From Paragonimus skrjabini miyazakii (lineage: Eukaryota > Platyhelminthes > Trematoda > Plagiorchiida > Troglotrematidae), in the NCBI GenBank assembly GCA_014338405.1, contig JTDE01002102.1, positions 1 to 64,000 on the forward strand: a DNA stretch of 64,000 nt. Reading direction: 5' to 3'. Each line of letters opens with the position of its first letter. Positions within the stretch are counted from its first letter, which is position 1. Made by a program: the position numbers and the translations under genes. This document shows positions 57,540-64,000 of the stretch, one piece after another. Under the pieces are notes generated by a model. The model saw nothing but the letters and a program-made list of their open reading frames with translations, searched no databases and was not told the origin of the DNA.

Positions 57540-57880
57540 CGATCCAGTACAAACGTGCAGGAAGAATCTGTTCATTAAAAACATTGGTCATGTTGTTGAG
57601 ACCCACGTTCAAAGAAGATGGATATCCATTAGTAACTATAAGGAAATTCAATAAACGAAAGCCGGCTACCGCGATGGCTTCAATAGATTCCAAACTGAAT
57701 ACCTACCTTTGTTTGTCTTACAATGGTAATGACATTACTACTCTGTTGAAAAACCGTCTCACGGCGATTATTGGATGCAGCCCAACTGGTCATCTTGTTC
57801 ATCCTCACTCTAATCCCAACACCACTACCGCTCGATGCCAAATCTTAAATTGTTCATGAATTCTTTTGTAAGTTCCGGGC
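57540..57880 (+). mobile_element. PLE-like fragment
   Basis: The ORF 57584-57859 reads RPTFKEDGYPLVTIRKFNKR, then YLCLSYNGNDITTLLKNRLT and PTGHLVHPHSNPN. The pattern (NGYP--I, L-Y-G-----I--RL, then a hydrophobic FNT-like stretch) parallels the RT to GIY-YIG linker of the 31.9-34.0 kb element (LSQKGEATSEIITRQ, YPAARVIVSFNT). It is short, with no catalytic motif. Confidence 0.45.
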
Positions 57881-57884
57881 CACT

Positions 57885-59860
57885 CATCCAGGCACAACGG
57901 AGCGGCAGTTAGGTAGTCGACTGACCAACACCATCCATTTTGATCCTCAAAATGCCGATGGATAACACAATGTCTCTATTAGATGAGAATGTGACAATTC
58001 ACAAAGAACCAGCGTCATCGATCGCTCGACACTCGCTGGCATGCTGATCGAAATTGAATAATCAGAAGACCTTTCGAATACATTATGCAACAAAAAATCG
58101 AAGGTTTTTCCGGCTCATTGAGGTGGTAGAAATTAACCAATAGCCTTTGTTCGAACTGAAAGTTGTTTTGATTTATCTTCTTACTTTTGGTTACTATGTT
58201 TGCTGCTAGTAGTAAAACCTCGCCTAACGATTTTAAAAGCGCCATGCCACCCTATGAAACAAAGCTGTTTTAAGACCATGATCGAATGTTGGATCAGCTG
58301 CTTGTTTATAAAGTCCGAACAATTGACCTCCATGATCTGCGTTCATTGGACAGAAAGAATTGCTAGATTAGGGCCACTAAACTCAGTGTTTTGCTGTCAT
58401 AGAACTGATTTGCATTAGTCGGCTTGGGTTGTTTCTCCTGCAGTCTACCCGGTCAACTAGGCTAGCCCTAGTGAGCTAACATTCAATGAGCAGTATCGTT
58501 ACTTCCGACTCTTTGGTCAGTTACTCTGTTGCCAAGGCAGAAGGAGGTTATCATATTTTGTAAATACTCCGCCGCGAGTGAACACTGCCAGTCTTTCAAG
58601 TCGTGAAATTTCATCAACAAGATTCTAACTTAAAAACCGAAGGCTTGTCTAACTAGCGATCTTGTGATCATCTGCACGACTTTCTTGCCACTTATTGCGT
58701 ATCCTGTAAAAGTGAAAAAGGAGATATGTTTGACAGTAGTAAGAAACGACAGTTGGTGTGACGTTGAGTGGCACATAGTGGTTTTTGGACCAGAGTTACG
58801 AGTTTAGTTGAATATACCGACCACGTTAATGTCAGTGCATCTAAGTAGGGTTTGTAAGACATCTCAGACCATGTTTTCTGCAAAGATCATAACAAAACAC
58901 CAGCCTATTGTTTCCGGCTAATTACGCATCACATTGTGCAGAATACGGTGAATTTCATATGAACAACAGTAAATTTGACAAGGTGATGATCGTCAACGAT
59001 CACATTCAACTGTCCAGAAATATTCACTTAATGTTCTAATGCGACATAAACGGTAGAGGCATTAGTGTAAGTTCTATTCTACTGGACTAAATCATCAGAT
59101 TATTTTACGTTCTTGTGATCTACCATATGTCCAGAAGTATGGTTACATATTAAGGTAAATTCTAGATGTGTTCAAGTCACTTTGTCATGCAATACTACAG
59201 TGGTTAGTCGTAGTAGTTAAACTCACTCATCCGCAACTCAGTCTCCATGGTCTGTGTGACATTTCACAGGGAAACTAAAGAAACAGTATGCGTGCAGACT
59301 GATCGACGATGTTCTACTTTACAGCGGTCATGCTGATCTTATTTTATCATCCTCACAAACTATATACAGACATTTAGGAGTCATGCGACATTGACCCATG
59401 CGGCGTAGGTGGTTAGAATGCATCACTTTTGATGTGTATCTCGCAAACGAGACAATCAAGTTTTCTTCTTGAAGATCTCGGTGTATCCTCTCTGTCAGGA
59501 AGAATTGAATCTGCAACTCATTCCAGGGTGACCTAACGGTTAAACCACGTGCCTGCCGCCTTGACAAATTCCATCTACGTATGACGCAGTAGAACTCATG
59601 ATCCTCATAAGCTTTATTCAGTTGCGTTTTCGTCTAGTATGTCCGTCTTTTCTAGTTAACGCCAGGCTCATAGCGATCAGAAATTGACAGTCAGATAAAC
59701 TAAGTTTCAAGAACTAATATCATTTTCAGATTTAAACTGTACTCCTGAGTACTGTGATTTGAGTTGCTATTGTGTAAACTAATAGCCCGCGAAATAGCAG
59801 ACTAGGATATGTAAGAGGAACAATAGAGATTCACGAATAAGTGGTTGGGTAAACAACCTA
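57885..59860. other. No recognisable gene
   Basis: Downstream of the host gene. 59521-59560 (gggtgacctaacggttaaac cacgtgcctgcc) resembles a tRNA D-arm/A-box, but no B box follows. Nothing else was identified. Confidence 0.3.
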
Positions 59861-59869
59861 GTGGACACG

Positions 59870-61010
59870 CTCTCTAGTGACTGGTACATGGGCGTACACG
59901 AGCGAATCGCATACCAAGCAAACCGTTCATATCATTTAATCGGTTTAGTATGGTCCGCGTGTTGTTTACAGAACTACTAATGTTACTGTCGTCAGCATAC
60001 TCAATATCGGTCAACTTGCTACCTGGTAGAAGACCCTCTTCGAGATCCTCGGAACGTAAAAGCGCTCTTTTCAAAACATCATGCCTCACTCAATTGAGAA
60101 GGGACGGAAAAATCCGATATATCTTTCAAACGCTACTTGCTGTGAAATAGCTCGAGGTAACTTCCTGTAAATATGCATTCATACTGGGCCTACAAAGGTT
60201 TCAACAGGTTGATATACTTCACCGAAACTTCTGTGCGATGCAGTCACTGTCAGCAACCGACTCAAAAGCAACCTTTGGGCTGAGGAACACCGCTACAGTT
60301 GGCTGGGAAAGGCAGTGCCGATTCTCTAGTGCCCGTCTCAAGGTTAATATATGATGGATAATCCCGCGACAATTTTCCCATTTATTCGTCAGTTTCATGT
60401 ACCTCTGCATTGTGAGACCTGTGGCTCCGATATATACAAGACTAACATATACATATCACATGGTGTTCTGGCAATTCTGTTGCAGTTTTTGTGACGAGAC
60501 ACCTTTTCGGTCTCATATGGAACGAAGGAGTGCGGTCAATTCATACAAGATTTCGCCAGTGTTCGAAAGGAGCTGGAAGAAGCAGGTCCTGATCTGGAGC
60601 TTCATCACGGTTCAATAATTTAAACACCAACGCTACTTCTGCTTTCAGCAGAGGACCATTTGGAGTGTCTATCTAACCTGTAGTCTGCATCATCCACAGC
60701 TAAGTGAGCGGACTGTGGCAGACCGAATTTTTCACCAAGGCGTTCAACCCATTTATGAAGTCGTTGTGAAAAGCTGTAAATTTAGGGCCATCGCTTTCAT
60801 GGGTACTCCTTAACATTTTGTCAACGGTCAGTGCACTCACGAATCAGGGGAACAATATTCGACTAATGTTGATAAAGATGCCTTCTCCGTCTCTTTGGCT
60901 TGCTCAGTCGAGTAAACCTTCTCGACTCCTTTGCAAACTTCTCGCAGTCTTATGTTTCGTTTCATGGTGGTGCCAGTCCTATCCGAAACCAGGGCAGCGT
61001 TTGTTTATAA
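59870..61010 (-). mobile_element. RTE-like LINE fragment E (RT region)
   Basis: On the minus strand 60410-60219 includes CLSQPTVAVFLSPKVAFESV (RT motif A region). 60089-59874 has EEGLLPGSKLTDIEYADDSN (catalytic YADD) and TILNRLNDMNGLLGMRFA. 60580-61010 is homologous to 20680-20950 of fragment B (catcatccacagct; caccttgtcgacggccagt against cattttgtcaacggtcagt). In motif A, Ser-Pro replaces the usual D-F. Frame-broken. Confidence 0.72.
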
Positions 61011-61019
61011 ACACCGCCT

Positions 61020-62590
61020 AATCGACAAAAGTTCACCTCTGACCCATGTGCAGCGTCCCTCATCCCAGAGATGCCCGGCTGTTACGATTTCATCCCAGTG
61101 TTCCTTTGGATCACTCTACTGTTGTGACCTGCACAACTTGGTACTTACAGTTTGTGAGATGTGCATAATTATAACAGCTGATTGTTAATGCCATCGGGTC
61201 GCACCCGGACACTGAAAATACCACCCAGCTGCTTCTGGTGTATGATCTCTAAGCTATGCGTTCATATCACTTGCAAGTACACAGATATTTTGGTGTCCCA
61301 AGAGACCTATAACTCAAGCAATATTCTACGGACTTTTGTTTTCAGTTCGAAACAAATTGGCATGAATGAGACGTCGCAAAGGCACGATTTTTTTAGCTAT
61401 TCGGTAGTGATAGAATATCCTCCTGTCAGTGAAGAACATAGTTTGACTTTATACCACTTGTTTCTTCTTCGTGTCAACACTTCACGCACTTTTCTGAGTA
61501 AACCTGCATTTTCTGCTTTGTTTCACAGCCCTCATTCTAAAACAGCCGTGGTTGGCTTGCGCGCGAAATCGGTTATAAATGAATCCTGGCTGTGGCTTTG
61601 ATCAGTGCGTTAACTTCAGTTTGTCGTTGTCCCATCTGTGCGTTATGAATCATACTTTCCTCTCCACTTTTACGGGATACAGTCAGTGGCAAGCAAGTTG
61701 CGTAGAAGATGGCATAGTGCGCGATAATTTGTTAGACATACCTGTAAAATTTGTTCGACTTGTATCTTTACTCGCCACCTGTTCCTCTCTTGTAAATGAT
61801 GTGATTGGCGATAATTATGCCCGGATGAAGGTCGCTATAGTCGTCATCTTGAATTTGGACGTTTTTACTTACATTCGACCGCTAACGATTGATAACCCTG
61901 TTGGGACATACCATGTCCAACATATGTGATAGCTCATGTTGATTCTGCATTTGTTGATTTCCATGTACTTCCTCCTTTAGAAACACGATCGAGCTGTTGT
62001 TGTACGGTGGTTATCAGTTTTGCCTTAACCTCAGGGTGTTAAGTCCTACTGGTACTCGGATGGCCTGTGACATATACACAGAGTAGGTTCCACACCTTCG
62101 ATTGTAAAGTTTTTATTCTAGTTTACAAATGGAAAAGTTAGCGCTACTCATTTACGACGAAGTATTACTCAAGAAGTTGTCCTCACAGTCCGTTTCGTTG
62201 GCAGACTGGCTGATTTATGCCATTTTGACCGATAACAACTTGAGTTAACGAAGCCTAACTGACTGGTGTGTGTCCACGCGATGGAGATTTTATAATTTCT
62301 CCTATTTTTGTCTAATGAATGCGAATTGCAACACTCAGTCGTCTATATTGTGTTGATGAGTGACTAGTCCATCGAGCGATCATTAGTAGCTAATGTAGAA
62401 TATCATACTCGCCCATAAGGTACGCATTCTGGACTATTAAATCATCTACGGTCGATTAGTTTCTCAGTTACGTGAATCGTGTTTGGCACGCGGTGTATAA
62501 GATTACTAATAACTGGGTGGATGGGTTTGTCTATCTATTGAGGCCCCGAAGTGAAGCTCAGATGCAGGTAAGACATGTCATATCATTGCT
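61020..62590. other. No recognisable gene
   Basis: The ORFs at 61182-61601 and 61579-61929 are open for 116-139 codons but show no motif or splice pair I can defend. Confidence 0.3.
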
Positions 62591-62599
62591 TAGTACTAT

Positions 62600-63360
62600 A
62601 TGTCTGCTTATCTACCGCGCCGTGGTGCAGTTCACGCTGTACGAGATGGAAATCTGGACATTTTATCAGCTGAATGTGCACCTTCGACATTCATGGATCG
62701 GACATGGTTCCGAACACCGGAATACTTTGGTGAGTTGACACTAGTGGGATTGAACGCGTGGCCTGTTCACAAGGAACATATCAACAGGCTTGCTGTGTTT
62801 GACCATCATTGTCTCCACCAATTAGTCCATATTAAGTGGACTGATCGCGTGAGCAATGTGGCAGTTCGCCGACGCGTATTCCGGAACGCTCGGGATGCGC
62901 GATCAATTGGTCAACCAATCACGTTGCACAGCTTACGATGGTTAGGTCACGTACTTCGTATGCCGGCTGATCATTTGCCGTATCGGGCATTATATACCGA
63001 GACGACCAACAGTTGGGTAAAACTGTGTGGTTGTCAAGCAACATCGTGGTCACGAATTACGAAGACCCTGACTCTTACATTGAGCAAAGTGGGTAGGTGT
63101 TGCCTGCCTGGATGCGGTCCACGTGATCACTCAAACCGCCGGTTGGAGACACCATCCGAGATGGCGGTTTGTCGCAGTCAACGGCGTACCTGTATCCATA
63201 CCATTTTTAGTTTTTCCGCCCAATCTTCTTTTATTGATTTTCAACCTTCATAGTAACGTTTTCTTCTGGGATATTCCACGTCACTGTTGAGGTGAGCGGC
63301 GGTCCGAGCCACAACACCTTTTGATCAGGCTCATGGCTGCTATGATGATGCTCAACCTTC
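62600..63360 (+). mobile_element. RTE-like LINE fragment F (ORF2 C-terminus and 3' UTR)
   Basis: The longest intact C-terminus: TLVGLNAWPVHKEHINRLAV, RVSNVAVRRRVFRNARDARS, LRWLGHVLRMPADHLPYRAL, SKVGRCCLPGCGPRDHSNRR, LETPSEMAVCRSQRR, to the stop at 63251-63253. The 3' UTR (gtaacgttttcttctgggat attccacgtcactg) mirrors 15975-16010 of fragment A and ends at gctatgatgatgct (63339-63352). The upstream frame (RRGAVHAVRDGNLDILSAE) is frame-shifted relative to expectation. Confidence 0.78.
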
Positions 63361-63364
63361 TCCA

Positions 63365-64000
63365 TTGGCCGGATACGTTTATCGAATGGCTGACCAACAG
63401 ACTTCTAAGCAACTGATGTACGACCATAGCATGGCAGATAAACGAACTCCCGGTTATCAGGAACTGCGATACCAGAATATCATCTAAGTTTTCTCCGTGT
63501 TAGAATGTGGAAGGGCTCAGCCTCGAACCGGACCTTCTGTAGGACGGCCGTCCGACGATTCAGTAGGAGATAGTTTCGCAGTATTGGATTCGAGCGTGTG
63601 GCTTGCAAGCAATCTGTAAGCACCATAGGTCAGACTGACGTGATCAAATGACATTATGGAGAATGCGACCGCGAATACGCTATCCGTCTCGAACATGTGG
63701 GTCCTAAACGGACCCGTACTGCAATCTCAATGAATGGACGATAAGTGAGCCAAACGCAGTAGGCCAACTCGATTATATATGTCTGTTTTAATTGGTGCCA
63801 ACCAATGAGAGTGGTCATATGGTAAGCCACTTGCTCCCTCCTACAGAAACTTGGGTCATGGTGGCCTACCATTGTTTCTTTCATTCGGCTTTGTTGATGC
63901 ATTATGTGATCAAGGTTCTGATTATCTTTCAGGTCCAAATTTAAGTCTTCGTTTTTCTTCTAATCCTATATGGTGCGCATTAACACCTACCTCTGCACTG
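63365..64000. other. No recognisable gene
   Basis: A B-box-like word on the minus strand (ggtccggttcgaggctgagc at about 63518-63537) hints at a tRNA-derived repeat. No A box or second copy was found. Confidence 0.3.

Noticed and set aside
59521..59570. tRNA gene (ggtgacctaacggttaaacc)
   Set aside because: Only the D-arm/A-box-like half is present. There is no B box, T arm or acceptor stem closure.
61182..61929. Two overlapping plus-strand ORFs (139 and 116 codons)
   Set aside because: No motif, no splice pair, and no sign of coding bias that I can defend.

Overview
The window looks like a scaffold from a flatworm nuclear genome, most probably a digenean fluke. Five observations support this. 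There is a Ty3/gypsy element whose Gag carries the CHCC zinc box known from the CsRn1 clade. There are many CR1-like and RTE-like LINE remnants, several Penelope-like elements (PLEs), a tRNA-derived SINE pair, and one apparent 31-bp micro-intron. There is no bacterial-style gene packing, and four runs of N mark assembly gaps (12344-12443, 26670-27105, 42801-43469, 54524-54623). The clade assignment is inference; no species is claimed.

One host gene is supported. It lies on the + strand from about 18.5 to 56.9 kb as eight candidate exons (18536-18617, 18649-18988, 31736-31810, 36870-37242, 44475-44640, 49327-49880, 54346-54804, 56800-56908). Every junction is AG/GT-flanked and every intron phase matches the next exon. 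The first two exons encode a sequence resembling the N-terminal NN-CH (calponin-homology-like) domain of the centrosomal protein CEP95/CCDC45. The middle is Ser/Thr/Pro-rich, and the last exons form a helical tail ending in a CPRC motif. The true 5' end was not found. The introns are large and filled with retroelement debris.

Layout. 1-4610: degenerate CsRn1-like LTR retrotransposon on the - strand; the window starts inside its 3' LTR. 4.7-9.9 kb: three CR1-like copies side by side. 10.15-10.67 kb: solo LTR related to the first element, with a cluster of perfect palindromes. 11.5-15.3 kb: two more CR1-like copies. 15.9-16.6 kb: RTE-like 3' end. 18.5-56.9 kb: the host gene. Its introns carry RTE fragments (19.8-21.7, 29.7-30.6, 40.7-44.4, 52.7-53.0 kb), PLEs (31.9-34.0, 34.9-35.3, 46.9-47.7 kb), SINEs and microsatellites. 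57.5-63.4 kb: more PLE and RTE fragments.

The most unusual single locus is the PLE at 31880-33994. It is a head-to-head inverted structure with arms of about 430-460 bp, a near-palindromic junction, and a 13-bp target-site duplication around the whole unit. All the transposon coding regions seen are interrupted by frameshifts, stops or deletions, and none looks autonomous.
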